Assembly: GCF_000702825.1 (NCBI RefSeq)
Contig: NZ_JNKF01000013.1
Coordinates: forward strand, 248,001 to 312,000
Length of the DNA: 64,000 bases
Source: Prevotella sp. P6B1
GTDB lineage: Bacteria > Bacteroidota > Bacteroidia > Bacteroidales > Bacteroidaceae
Reading direction: 5' to 3'
A model generated the notes under the pieces. The model was not told the origin of the DNA and made no database searches. It saw only the letters and a list, made by a program, of their open reading frames with translations. The translations under genes were made by a program, and so were the position numbers. Positions 26,546-35,507 of this stretch are shown one piece after another. The first letter of the stretch is position 1; each line of letters starts with the position of its first letter.

Positions 26546-27715
26546 TTACAATTTACATTTTTTGTTCTTTGCAATCAGTTTCTTGATAGTCTCCACACTA
26601 GCGGCAGTGTAGTAACCATCCTCTGGGGTGTTCATACAGTAATCTATGAGCTTATCGATTGTCGATGTAGCCACGTGCATGCGGGTGTCGGCCGAGGCAT
26701 AGTAGATAAACACCTTTCCATCCTCATCAGCAATCCAGCCGTTGGAAAAAGCAACATTCATCACATCACCATAATACTCGTTACCCTCAGGCACCAGGAA
26801 GTAGCCACCCGGACGTGCAATCACCTTCGTGGGATCGTCCAAAGCCGTCATATACATATACAGCACGTAGCGCAGTCCGTCAGCCGTGGCACGCACACCA
26901 TGTGCCAAGTGTAGCCAGCCCTTAGGCGTCTTAATAGGGTGTGGTCCCTCACCATTCTTCACCTCGGCAATCGTGTGGTATTTGCGCTCGTAGATAATCG
27001 TCTCGTCCTTAATTTCAGCGTGGGCGATGTCATCCACCAGCGCCCAGCCAATCCCACCACCGCTACCAGTGTCGATAAAACCATCCTGCGGACGAGTATA
27101 GAAGGCGTATTTCCCGTTTACAAACTCGGGATGCAGCACCACGTTACGCTGCTGACTCTTGGTATTCAGATCGGGCAGGCGGTACCAGGTTTTCAGATCC
27201 TTGGTACGGGCGATACCTGCAGTAGCTGTAGCAGCACTCAGCTCACCTGGCTGCGAGTCGTCATGACGCTCAGCACAGAACACGCCATATATCCAACCAT
27301 CCTCATGCTGGGTCAGACGCATATCGTAAATATTGGTGGCAGGCACCACATCATCTGGCATGGTGATGGGTTCCTCCCAGAAACGGAAGTTATCAATACC
27401 ATTGGGACTCTCTGCCACAGCAAAGTAACTCTTGCGGTCAGCACCCTCAACACGCGCCACCAAGCAGTACTTACCCTGCCACTTAATGGCACCAGCGTTC
27501 AGCGTGGCATTACACATAATACGTTGCATCAGGTACGGGTTGTCCTGCTCACTGAAGTCGTACTTCCACTCCAAGGGCACATGCTCAGCTGTTAACACAG
27601 GATTTTTGTACTTCTCGTAAATTCCATTTCCCCACTCCAGGGGCTCGTTTTTCTGGGCCAGTAGCTCCTCATGATGTTTTCTCAGAGCTGCCACCTTCTG
27701 TTCAAATTCGATCAT
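26546..27715 (-). CDS. GH130 4-O-beta-D-mannosyl-D-glucose phosphorylase
   Basis: This 389-residue five-bladed beta-propeller enzyme matches the GH130_1 layout and length of the Bacteroides fragilis mannosylglucose phosphorylase: NPYLMQRIMCNATLNAGAI, KYCLVARVEGADRKSYFAVA, the catalytic-Asp region AATNIYDMRLTQHEDGWIYG and KNGEGPHPIKTPKGWLHLAHG. It phosphorolyses mannosyl-glucose to mannose-1-phosphate and glucose in the cytoplasm, using the product of the epimerase encoded in the same operon. Specificity is inferred from family and context. Confidence 0.92.
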   Translation of the reverse strand: MIEFEQKVAALRKHHEELLAQKNEPLEWGNGIYEKYKNPVLTAEHVPLEWKYDFSEQDNPYLMQRIMCNATLNAGAIKWQGKYCLVARVEGADRKSYFAVAESPNGIDNFRFWEEPITMPDDVVPATNIYDMRLTQHEDGWIYGVFCAERHDDSQPGELSAATATAGIARTKDLKTWYRLPDLNTKSQQRNVVLHPEFVNGKYAFYTRPQDGFIDTGSGGGIGWALVDDIAHAEIKDETIIYERKYHTIAEVKNGEGPHPIKTPKGWLHLAHGVRATADGLRYVLYMYMTALDDPTKVIARPGGYFLVPEGNEYYGDVMNVAFSNGWIADEDGKVFIYYASADTRMHVATSTIDKLIDYCMNTPEDGYYTAASVETIKKLIAKNKKCKL

Positions 27716-27765
27716 ATCTTAATTTTTCAATTTTTATCATTTAGCATTTTTGCATTCTTACATTT

Positions 27766-30045
27766 TTAATTATCACATTCTCCTAAGAACATCACGTTCT
27801 TGGCATTCTTAAATGCTTTGCGATAATCATCGCCACAAGGCGTGTTGGGCACAGGACCGAACCACTCATTTTCGTAGTTGCGCCATAGCAGGAAATAGCA
27901 GATAGGATACTTATCCATCTGGGGCTTCAGCACCCTACCGAACCATGTAGCATCAGGAATATTCTTAAAGCCACACTCGGTCATGGCCAAAAGTTTGCCA
28001 TTATCTTTTGCAAACTTAGCCAGGAAGGTCAGGTCGTTGTTGACGGCTTTGATAAAATCCTGCTCAGTGCCCCACTGATAGGCGTCCTCACCTATCAGCG
28101 TCACACGATCGTTGCCAGGGTAGCGCTGCATAAAGCGCTCCAATGTCCAACCACCATCCAAGTTAGGCGAGTAGCTCCACAACAGGTTACTGAACCCACG
28201 CGCGTTCATATAATCCTGCAGCAGGTTCCACAACGCCTTGAACTCGCTGTCGGTACATAGTTTCTGGCCCCACCAGAACCACGAGCCATTATTCTCGTGC
28301 CAGGGGCGGAAGATGATAGGCACAGGCTGTCCTGCTTCATCCTTCAGACTCTCGATAAAGTCGGCCACACGCATCATCCACAACTTGAACTTGTCTGCCA
28401 TCACACCTCCTGGCAGAATACTTTTCACAACCTTATTACTGGTCACATCCCAGGCCGTGCCACCTGTCAGCGGGTTACGAGGGTGCCAACTGATGGTCAC
28501 CACACCCCCACGCTTCACATGGGCCAGCAACTCATCGCGTATGCGGGTAAAGGGTACACTATCCAGATTCTTCTCGTCACCCATCTCTATGCCACCCAAC
28601 TCAAAGCCCATCACAGCCGGGTAATCACCCACGGTTAGTTTCACATCGCTCTTACCATCCTCGTAAGCCCAACCAATACCGTAGAACGGGTCATCCTGGT
28701 GTCCTGCCATATAGCCTTTCTGCTGCAAGGTCTGCAGTCTGTCGGCCAGCTCGGTGGCGGTGGTCGATTTCAATTCCTTCAGCAACCAAGCCTCCCAGGT
28801 GTCCCACTGCTCCTGATGCCAGAAGTGCCAGGTAGCCTGATAAGGTTTGATTTCCTTAGGTCCCTTTACGATATTATAGGTAGCCCACGCACTTGTTGGC
28901 GGCACCACATCGTCGTCATAGCCGAACGAGAACCAGCCCTTCTGCTTGCCATCAATCAGTCGCGCAAAGTTCACGCCATCATAATAGCGCGATGTTTCAA
29001 TTTGCTTCTCCTGCCCCTTGCCTTTGTTCCAGTAGAAGTAATGAGGCCATCCGCAGGCAGTCCCTTTCAGCGAGTTGGTATGATCGCAAAGAGCCGCATG
29101 CACAGGGGCATAGCAGGTCATGCGTTTATCCAGCCCGGCACTCACCAGGGTCAGGAATCCACCCTGACTCGATCCTGTCACACCAGCCTTCTCACCGTTC
29201 CAGGGGGTATACTGCTCGATATAGTCCATCGCACGGATACAGCCTATGATCACATGGTGATAGTAATGCTTGTCGCGGTTGTCCATATTGAACTCCCAGT
29301 AACCCTGCAACGCGCCATTGCCCAGATTGTCGTACACACCCTGCTCCATCGTCACGGGGATGCCGTGGATACCAATCTCAAGCGTGATGACACCCTGAGA
29401 GGCCGAATATACATCGCCACCATAGGGACGCACGCCAGCGCCTGGCACACGCAACAAAGCGGGATATTTGCCCTCGCGCACGGGCACGCATAAAATTCCA
29501 TAGGTACGTGAGCCCCAGCGCTCGTTGTTAAAGCTTACTTCGTACACGTTCACATCCTTGGTACAACGCTCAGGCAACAAACGCTTGGTGGGGTTCAGGT
29601 CGGTTTTTCGGGCATCTGTGATCGATTTTTGCCAGTACTGCTCAAAATCCTCGGGCATCACGGTCGATGGTTGCAGTTTTTCAGGATTAAAGGCAGCCCC
29701 ACAGGCCCCATGGTAATCCTGTCCGTTCACATGGGCCGTTACATCCAAACGATAGAATCCCGGTTTCGTCATCGTGCCTTGCAGCTTCAGGGTTCCGTCC
29801 TTCAGGGTCACGCTTTTGCGGATGTTCTGATACATCTCAGGCCCCATCGCATAATCTATAGCAACGTTTTTAAGTAATGTTCCCTCCTGGCGCACTTCTA
29901 TAGTAAAATGCACTTTTTCGTCTGTATTGTATCGCCAGTCAGTATGGTCGGGCACCACGGTCACCACCACACTATTTCCACGAATCTGCGCCTGCAGCAT
30001 CAGTACCGCCCCAACACAGAAAAAGAAAGCAAGTAGCCTTTTCAT
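27766..30045 (-). CDS. bimodular CE7 acetyl esterase - GH26 beta-mannanase
   Basis: This 759-residue exported enzyme joins two catalytic domains. After a signal peptide (1-20) and a beta-sandwich-like region (about 21-115), a CE7/AXE1 esterase spans about 125-425, with Ser293 in GSSQGG, Asp378 in GYDDDVVPP and a His at 407 or 410 (WHFWHQE). A GH26 domain spans about 435-750, with acid/base Glu584 (FRPWHENNGSWFWWG) and nucleophile Glu690 (AMTECGFKN). All key residues appear intact. The protein should remove acetyl groups and cut the mannan backbone, feeding mannobiose to the downstream genes. It lacks an obvious lipobox, so periplasmic or secreted location is uncertain. Confidence 0.92.
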   Translation of the reverse strand: MKRLLAFFFCVGAVLMLQAQIRGNSVVVTVVPDHTDWRYNTDEKVHFTIEVRQEGTLLKNVAIDYAMGPEMYQNIRKSVTLKDGTLKLQGTMTKPGFYRLDVTAHVNGQDYHGACGAAFNPEKLQPSTVMPEDFEQYWQKSITDARKTDLNPTKRLLPERCTKDVNVYEVSFNNERWGSRTYGILCVPVREGKYPALLRVPGAGVRPYGGDVYSASQGVITLEIGIHGIPVTMEQGVYDNLGNGALQGYWEFNMDNRDKHYYHHVIIGCIRAMDYIEQYTPWNGEKAGVTGSSQGGFLTLVSAGLDKRMTCYAPVHAALCDHTNSLKGTACGWPHYFYWNKGKGQEKQIETSRYYDGVNFARLIDGKQKGWFSFGYDDDVVPPTSAWATYNIVKGPKEIKPYQATWHFWHQEQWDTWEAWLLKELKSTTATELADRLQTLQQKGYMAGHQDDPFYGIGWAYEDGKSDVKLTVGDYPAVMGFELGGIEMGDEKNLDSVPFTRIRDELLAHVKRGGVVTISWHPRNPLTGGTAWDVTSNKVVKSILPGGVMADKFKLWMMRVADFIESLKDEAGQPVPIIFRPWHENNGSWFWWGQKLCTDSEFKALWNLLQDYMNARGFSNLLWSYSPNLDGGWTLERFMQRYPGNDRVTLIGEDAYQWGTEQDFIKAVNNDLTFLAKFAKDNGKLLAMTECGFKNIPDATWFGRVLKPQMDKYPICYFLLWRNYENEWFGPVPNTPCGDDYRKAFKNAKNVMFLGECDN

Positions 30046-30091
30046 TTTTAATTACTGATTGTCGTTTTATTCAATTTTAAGTTTACCGCTG

Positions 30092-30099
30092 CAAAGTTA
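30092..30099 (-). promoter_or_regulatory. Bacteroidota -7 box of the mannan operon
   Basis: TAACTTTG on the minus strand, about 46 nt before the start of the CE7-GH26 gene. No -33 element at 19-21 bp is seen, which would fit activator dependence. Confidence 0.68.
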
Positions 30100-30373
30100 C
30101 TACAACTTTCTCAAACTGCTATACTTTTTTTTGCTCAATCATTACACTTTTCCACCATTTTCCCGACAAAGTAATTCACTTATCCAAAAAAAAGTTGTAA
30201 AATACACATATTAGTTAGAAATAATAAACAACTAATGATAGAGAAAGTAAACCAACCAAGACAACACAATAAAATTGGCATATTACAAAAAACAAAAAGT
30301 CGAACATTGTTAAAAAAATGTAATTTCAAGAGAATTCAACCAAATTCATAGACACACATTCACAATAAATATG

Positions 30374-30381
30374 TAATTTTG
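30374..30381 (+). promoter_or_regulatory. Bacteroidota -7 box before the 30403 gene
   Basis: TAATTTTG, 21 nt before the ATG at 30403. Confidence 0.65.
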
Positions 30382-30402
30382 TCCCCATATTATATTTTAA
30401 AT

Positions 30403-31377
30403 ATGGAAAAAAAAGATCTTATTTACATTTGTACAAAAGTTTTAGCTGGCATTGCAATAGCATTTGGTGTATTTGCAGCCATACCAATGATTATGCTGGC
30501 ATGGGAGATTATTGGATCCAGAATGGCGCCAGAAACCATGGAGCTTCCCTTTCCCCTTAAGAGATTCGGGCTAGACGGGTTGGAAACCAACAATCCAGGC
30601 ATACTGACCACCTACGTTGTAACACTTACAACTACTTTACTGGCCGCTACTTACGCACTGATGCACGTACTATTCCGCACCACTTGTAATAGAGTCAAAG
30701 CCATGGGCAAAATTGAACTTATTGTCACTGGCGCTGTTTTCGGCATATCGCTATGCGTATTGATACCCACCACAAAAACAGTATTAAAAGAAAGTAAACA
30801 TGCATTAGAGGCTAAACAGGAAGACCGCAACTCCTATATGGGTATTCAAATGGATGAGCTAAGCAAAAGTTACCTTAGCAAGAACGGATGGTCGCTGACT
30901 AAACACGAGAATTGTTTTGACAATTACGTTCGCAAAGGAGAATATTACACTGGCGACCAGGACGTTGCATACTTGGATGCATGGAACCCCAACGGACAGC
31001 AATTGTATCAAGCAGAGAAGAGTCAACCAGTTGAAGCCGGCACATATCGCATCATCTGCAGCGCACGTGCCGAAGGTCCCGGTTGTTATATTTTCGCCAA
31101 AACAACCAGTAATAGCGTCCTGAAGTTTGTTGAGATTCCCCATTACGGCAATACCGAAGGTGAAATCTGGGAAAACGCCCCTGAGGGCTCAGCAGAAAGA
31201 GACGTCAACATGGGTAACGGATTCGGCTGGAGCAAAGTTGTTGTCACCGTCGAAATCAAGGAACACGACACACTTATTTATGGTGTAACTACTGACCAAA
31301 AATTCAGTGGTAAAGCCTGCAAGTCACAATGGTTCTCTGCAGCAGATTTTGAAGTAGAGCGTTTAGGCATCAACTAG
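30403..31377 (+). CDS. membrane protein of unknown function
   Basis: The 324-residue protein starts MEKKDLIYICTKVLAGIAIA; an upstream TTG at 30379 lies in the -7 box and is rejected. Three hydrophobic segments are seen (about 9-35, 72-96 and 107-126), followed by a soluble domain of about 190 residues rich in beta structure (AGTYRIICSARAEGPGCYIF, VVVTVEIKEHDTLIYGVTTD), which looks like a carbohydrate-binding-module-type sandwich and is probably periplasmic. I do not recognise the family. Its stop codon shares the palindrome CTAG with the stop of the convergent kinase gene. Confidence 0.8.
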   Translation: MEKKDLIYICTKVLAGIAIAFGVFAAIPMIMLAWEIIGSRMAPETMELPFPLKRFGLDGLETNNPGILTTYVVTLTTTLLAATYALMHVLFRTTCNRVKAMGKIELIVTGAVFGISLCVLIPTTKTVLKESKHALEAKQEDRNSYMGIQMDELSKSYLSKNGWSLTKHENCFDNYVRKGEYYTGDQDVAYLDAWNPNGQQLYQAEKSQPVEAGTYRIICSARAEGPGCYIFAKTTSNSVLKFVEIPHYGNTEGEIWENAPEGSAERDVNMGNGFGWSKVVVTVEIKEHDTLIYGVTTDQKFSGKACKSQWFSAADFEVERLGIN

Positions 31378-32216
31378 ATCTGATGATAATTTACAAGTCC
31401 ATCTAAGGGACTCTTCAATATAACGCCAACCTGATACCCCTGCATCTGGAGTATCAGGTTGAGTTGTTCTTGATAATACCAAGCAATACTACCCACGAAA
31501 GAAACGGTCAGATCACGACGCGCATAACGTGAAAGATGATAATTAACAAAATCATTAAATGCATTGTACACTAACTGACGGATGGCCTCATAATCCATGT
31601 GCCGATAAATAAATTCAGATAATGACGCCAAAAAACGATTAGCCTGAGGCTCTCGATAGACCCTATTGATAATTTCGGACAAGCCAAATCCCATTTCACG
31701 TTCAAATAACACACGTATTTGGTAGTCGAGTACACCTGTATAGATATCATGTAAAAGATGCTTACCCAATACTGCACCACTACCTTCATCACCTAGGATA
31801 TACCCCAAAGCAGGCGTATTATGAACAATTTCTTTACCATTATACACGCACGAGTTAGCCCCCGTTCCGAGAATACAAGCGATCCCCTCACTACGACCAC
31901 ACAAGGCACGTGCCGCACCCAACAGGTCACTATGAGCCTCTACCACCTGGGAGTCAACAAAGGATTCACGCAACAGATTTTCCACACGGCCTTCAACCTC
32001 AGGACGAACCCCACTACCATAAAAATACACAGCATCAACAGACACATCACCCAATTGAGGCATCAGATCATTATTAAGAACATTTCGAATATGGTCATCT
32101 GCCACATGAAAAGGATTAAGCCCTATCGTATGAGCTTCTATCGGGGTGGATATATTATCTGGATTAAGACATATCCAATCGGTTTTAGTGCTACCACTAT
32201 CAGCAATAAGTATCAT
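31374..32216 (-). CDS. BadF/BadG-family sugar kinase (N-acetylglucosamine kinase-like)
   Basis: This 280-residue cytoplasmic protein has an actin-like ATPase fold. The phosphate-1 motif is ILIADSGSTKTDWICL, the phosphate-2 region CILGTGANSCVYNGKEIVHN and the conserved LGYILGDEGSGAVLGKHLLH. The family phosphorylates amino sugars such as GlcNAc or MurNAc, which fits recycling of cell-wall sugars; the exact substrate is inferred. It is a single-gene unit divergent from the MscS gene, and its stop overlaps the convergent 30403 gene. Confidence 0.85.
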   Translation of the reverse strand: MILIADSGSTKTDWICLNPDNISTPIEAHTIGLNPFHVADDHIRNVLNNDLMPQLGDVSVDAVYFYGSGVRPEVEGRVENLLRESFVDSQVVEAHSDLLGAARALCGRSEGIACILGTGANSCVYNGKEIVHNTPALGYILGDEGSGAVLGKHLLHDIYTGVLDYQIRVLFEREMGFGLSEIINRVYREPQANRFLASLSEFIYRHMDYEAIRQLVYNAFNDFVNYHLSRYARRDLTVSFVGSIAWYYQEQLNLILQMQGYQVGVILKSPLDGLVNYHQI

Positions 32217-32245
32217 AACACACGCAATTTTAAGTGATTTTGGCG

Positions 32246-32253
32246 CAAAAGTA
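32246..32253 (-). promoter_or_regulatory. Bacteroidota -7 box of the sugar kinase gene
   Basis: TACTTTTG on the minus strand, 29 nt before the start codon. Confidence 0.6.
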
Positions 32254-32296
32254 GCAAAAAAAAAGGAGAAAATGCAGAAAAACGAGAAAAAAAATG

Positions 32297-32304
32297 TAAT
32301 TTTG
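32297..32304 (+). promoter_or_regulatory. Bacteroidota -7 box of the MscS gene
   Basis: TAATTTTG, 29 nt before the ATG at 32334. Confidence 0.6.
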
Positions 32305-32333
32305 CAAAATGTAAAACGAACATTGCATTGAAT

Positions 32334-34667
32334 ATGAAACGATTACTGTTATTATGCATTTTCGCCCTAAGCATCATAGAGGCTGGAGCTGTACTTAAAG
32401 AAAAGGATTTGGAACAAACGCTGGGCATATTACGCACAGAGTTAAAGCAGTACAATAACGAGTTGGATCGTAGATCGTCTGCACGCAAAGACCGAACTAA
32501 GCGCCTGATCCTGCAACTGATGTCAACTATGAAGCGAGCCGACCAAAATGCATTAATGCTTTATTCACAGCAACAAGACAACGTGTTTGACCTGACCTAC
32601 GCCTGCCATGAAGCCACGCAGCAGTATCGCGACTTTCATCGTCAACAGCTACCATTTACTAGTTTTCTATCAAAAACAGAAAACGAAATCGTTAGATATG
32701 ACAGTTTGATAAACCACTTGCAAGGCATCCCTGAACGCATCATGACGAAATATGGTGCACAAAACCGCGACTCATGCTTACTGTTGGCTCAGAGCATTCG
32801 TGGAAAGCTGGAAGAAAACGCAAGTACACTACGCCGCAACATATACCTTTACACCAAAGCAGAGAATCGTTTAAGCGAATTGAACGACTACGCACAGAAA
32901 CGCTATAATGACATCCAACAAAGCATTTTTATCAATGGTGGAGACAGTTACCCCACTCTACTGAAAAATATGAGCCGTCGCTGGCAACAACTATCGGACA
33001 ACCTGCAGAAGAAATACAGCTTCCAATCCAATGTTAATTCACAATGGAGTCCACAATGGATTTTCGGCATGTTCCTTGGAATTATATTTTATGTAGTCGT
33101 AGCCATTATACTCAATCTCCTTTTCTTCAAGTTTATCCTCCCCAACAGATTAAAAACTGAAGAATTCCTAAAGAAACGAACGTGTATCATCCTGGCCACG
33201 ACAACCGTTACTTTTGCAATTATTCAAGGATTAGTCATCAGCACCACAAGTCAGAACTTCCTGATTATGGCGTCCAATCTGCTAGTTGAATACGCATGGC
33301 TGCTAGGTGTCATTCTCATATCACTACTACTCCGCGTAAAAGGTGAACAGATTAAGAGTGCCTTCCGCATCTATGCCCCATTAATAGCCGTAGGATTCAT
33401 CGTTATCGGTTGTCGTATCATTCTGATACCAAACGAATTAGTCAATTTAGCATTACCACCAATCTTATTTCTGAGTGCCTTCTGGCAGTGGGGTGTGATT
33501 CGTCGTCATAATCAGAACATTCCCCGTAGTGATATTTTCTACACCTACGTTTCACTGATTGTTTTCGTCACATCAGTAATCTGCTCGCTTATTGGTTACA
33601 CATTATTTGCCGTACAACTCATAATCTGGTGGATCATGCAGTTAACTTGCATCCTAACCATCAACTGTATCAGCCGATATCTGGAAATCTATGCCAAGCG
33701 GAAGCGCCTGACTCAGAAGCCCATCACCAAGACATGGGCATATTATCTTGTAGAAAAAGTCATCATACCCGTCATGGGGGTACATTCTGTCCTGCTGAGT
33801 ATATATTGGGCAGCCAAGGTGTTCAATCTGACCGATATGTGTATGAAGATATTCGTATACAACGTAATAGATCTGGAGAACCTGAAACTTTCCATGGCAA
33901 AACTTACTATGGTCATTACTATGTGGTTCTTATTCCGCTATATATCCAAGACAATATTAGCTTTCCTCAGAATACACTATGAAATAAGCGATCCATCAAC
34001 TGCAGCCAGCCGCGAGGTTATGGGGCGCAACGTGATTCAGGTTCTGGTTTGGGGTATGTGGCTCATGTTTTCATTGTCACTACTCAACATCAGCTTAGCT
34101 TGGCTTCTGGCTATCTCAGGAGGTCTGTCAACCGGTATCGGTTTTGCCTCTAAGGACATCATTGAGAATATCTATTACGGCGCCTCACTCATGGCTGGGC
34201 GTATAAAAGTTGGCGATTGGATTGATGTTGACGGCACCATGGGTAAGGTTGTTTCTATTAGCTACACATCAACGGTAATTGAATCCATGCAAGGTGAAGT
34301 TATCACATTTCAGAACGCTCAGCTCTTTGCAAAGAACTACAAGAACCTAACGCGCAACCACGGCTATGTTTTGGCTGTGGTTCCCTTTGGCGTTGCATAC
34401 GGTTCAAATCTCAAAGAAGTTACCACCATGGTAGAAGACGCTGTCAACGACATGCATAATGAGTTTATTGACCAAGAGAAACGTGCAAAGTGCGTAGTAG
34501 CAGAGATGGCCGATTCCAGCATTAACTTCAAGATGTTTGTTTGGGCTGAAGCACCTAAGCGTTCGTATGTCATCAGCGAGGTTCTGAAATGTATCTACGA
34601 TACGTTGAACCAGAACAATATCAACATTCCATTCCCGCAGAGGGATATTCACATAGTGAATCAATAA
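32334..34667 (+). CDS. large MscS-family mechanosensitive channel
   Basis: This about 777-residue membrane protein has a signal peptide (about 1-20), a periplasmic helical and coiled-coil domain (to about 230), then around ten hydrophobic segments. The C-terminal MscS core contains the pore helix region LAISGGLSTGIGFASKDIIE, the beta domain GRIKVGDWIDVDGTMGKVVS and TVIESMQGEVITFQNAQLF. Its size places it with the MscK/MscM-like members. It should open under membrane tension to release solutes. The ATG at 32334 is preferred over the TTG at 32328. Confidence 0.92.
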   Translation: MKRLLLLCIFALSIIEAGAVLKEKDLEQTLGILRTELKQYNNELDRRSSARKDRTKRLILQLMSTMKRADQNALMLYSQQQDNVFDLTYACHEATQQYRDFHRQQLPFTSFLSKTENEIVRYDSLINHLQGIPERIMTKYGAQNRDSCLLLAQSIRGKLEENASTLRRNIYLYTKAENRLSELNDYAQKRYNDIQQSIFINGGDSYPTLLKNMSRRWQQLSDNLQKKYSFQSNVNSQWSPQWIFGMFLGIIFYVVVAIILNLLFFKFILPNRLKTEEFLKKRTCIILATTTVTFAIIQGLVISTTSQNFLIMASNLLVEYAWLLGVILISLLLRVKGEQIKSAFRIYAPLIAVGFIVIGCRIILIPNELVNLALPPILFLSAFWQWGVIRRHNQNIPRSDIFYTYVSLIVFVTSVICSLIGYTLFAVQLIIWWIMQLTCILTINCISRYLEIYAKRKRLTQKPITKTWAYYLVEKVIIPVMGVHSVLLSIYWAAKVFNLTDMCMKIFVYNVIDLENLKLSMAKLTMVITMWFLFRYISKTILAFLRIHYEISDPSTAASREVMGRNVIQVLVWGMWLMFSLSLLNISLAWLLAISGGLSTGIGFASKDIIENIYYGASLMAGRIKVGDWIDVDGTMGKVVSISYTSTVIESMQGEVITFQNAQLFAKNYKNLTRNHGYVLAVVPFGVAYGSNLKEVTTMVEDAVNDMHNEFIDQEKRAKCVVAEMADSSINFKMFVWAEAPKRSYVISEVLKCIYDTLNQNNINIPFPQRDIHIVNQ

Positions 34668-34699
34668 ACATTGAAAAAATAAAGAATTTAAGCAAATAA

Positions 34700-34731
34700 T
34701 TTGGCGGATTTGAATAAAATACGTATTTTTG
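34700..34731 (+). promoter_or_regulatory. promoter of the kdsA-acyltransferase operon
   Basis: -33 TTTG (34700-34703) and -7 TATTTTTG (34724-34731) are spaced by 20 bp. Only 10 nt separate the box from the kdsA ATG, so the leader is extremely short. Confidence 0.87.
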
Positions 34732-34741
34732 CAGCATTAAT

Positions 34742-35503
34742 ATGAGCAACATGACAAACATCATAGCAGGGCCATGCGTCATTGAGTCGGCAGAACTTCT
34801 CGACACAGTGGCCAAGAAGTTGGTTGAGATTAACAAGCAACTGGGAATTAATATCATCTTCAAAGCTTCATTCGACAAGGCCAACCGTACTTCCATCACC
34901 TCGTTCCGTGGACCAGGCATTGACCGCGGACTACAGATGCTGTCTGATATAAAATCAAAATACGGTCTTCGCATACTGACAGACATACACGAGAGTTGTC
35001 AGGCAGAGCCTGTCGGTGAGGTGTGCGACATCATCCAGATACCAGCATTCTTGTGCAGACAGACAGATCTGATAATAGCCGCCGCAAAAACAGGGCGCAT
35101 TGTAAACATCAAGAAGGCCCAATTTCTCTCGGGCAAGGATATGATTTATCCTGTTCAGAAAGCTAAAGATGCCGGCGCCAAGGAAGTATGGCTGACAGAA
35201 CGCGGCAACATGATGGGGTACAACAATTTGGTTGTTGATTTCCGCAACATCCCTGATATGCTGGAGATTGTGCCAACCGTCATTATGGATTGTACCCACA
35301 GTGTGCAGCGCCCTGGTGGCAGCAATGGTAAAACGGGGGGCGACCGCCGATTTGTCCCACAGATGGCTTTGGCAGCCAAAGCATTCGGCGCTACAGGCTA
35401 CTTCTTTGAAGTGCATCCCGACCCAGATCACGGATTGAGTGACGCAGCAAACATGTTGGAACTCGATAAGCTGGAGGAGCTTGTGAAGAAACTATTAGCA
35501 TAA
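34742..35503 (+). CDS. kdsA: 3-deoxy-8-phosphooctulonate synthase
   Basis: This 253-residue cytoplasmic enzyme condenses arabinose-5-phosphate with phosphoenolpyruvate to Kdo-8-phosphate for LPS. Motifs seen are IIAGPCVIESAELL, FKASFDKANRTSITSFRGPG, QIPAFLCRQTDLIIAAAKTG, VNIKKAQFLSG, and the His-rich FFEVHPDPDHGLSDAANML. Length is a little below the 284 of E. coli. It is the first gene of an operon, 4 bp before kdsD, the enzyme that makes its substrate. Confidence 0.96.
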   Translation: MSNMTNIIAGPCVIESAELLDTVAKKLVEINKQLGINIIFKASFDKANRTSITSFRGPGIDRGLQMLSDIKSKYGLRILTDIHESCQAEPVGEVCDIIQIPAFLCRQTDLIIAAAKTGRIVNIKKAQFLSGKDMIYPVQKAKDAGAKEVWLTERGNMMGYNNLVVDFRNIPDMLEIVPTVIMDCTHSVQRPGGSNGKTGGDRRFVPQMALAAKAFGATGYFFEVHPDPDHGLSDAANMLELDKLEELVKKLLA

Positions 35504-35507
35504 TATA

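Larger units (their letters stand above)
30046..30402. other. AT-rich divergent intergenic region of the mannan operon
   Basis: This 357-bp non-coding stretch between divergent genes holds a minus-strand -7 box at 30092-30099 and a plus-strand box at 30374-30381. The rest is strongly AT-rich. It is the natural place for regulator binding sites, but I could not recognise a specific palindrome. Confidence 0.6.
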
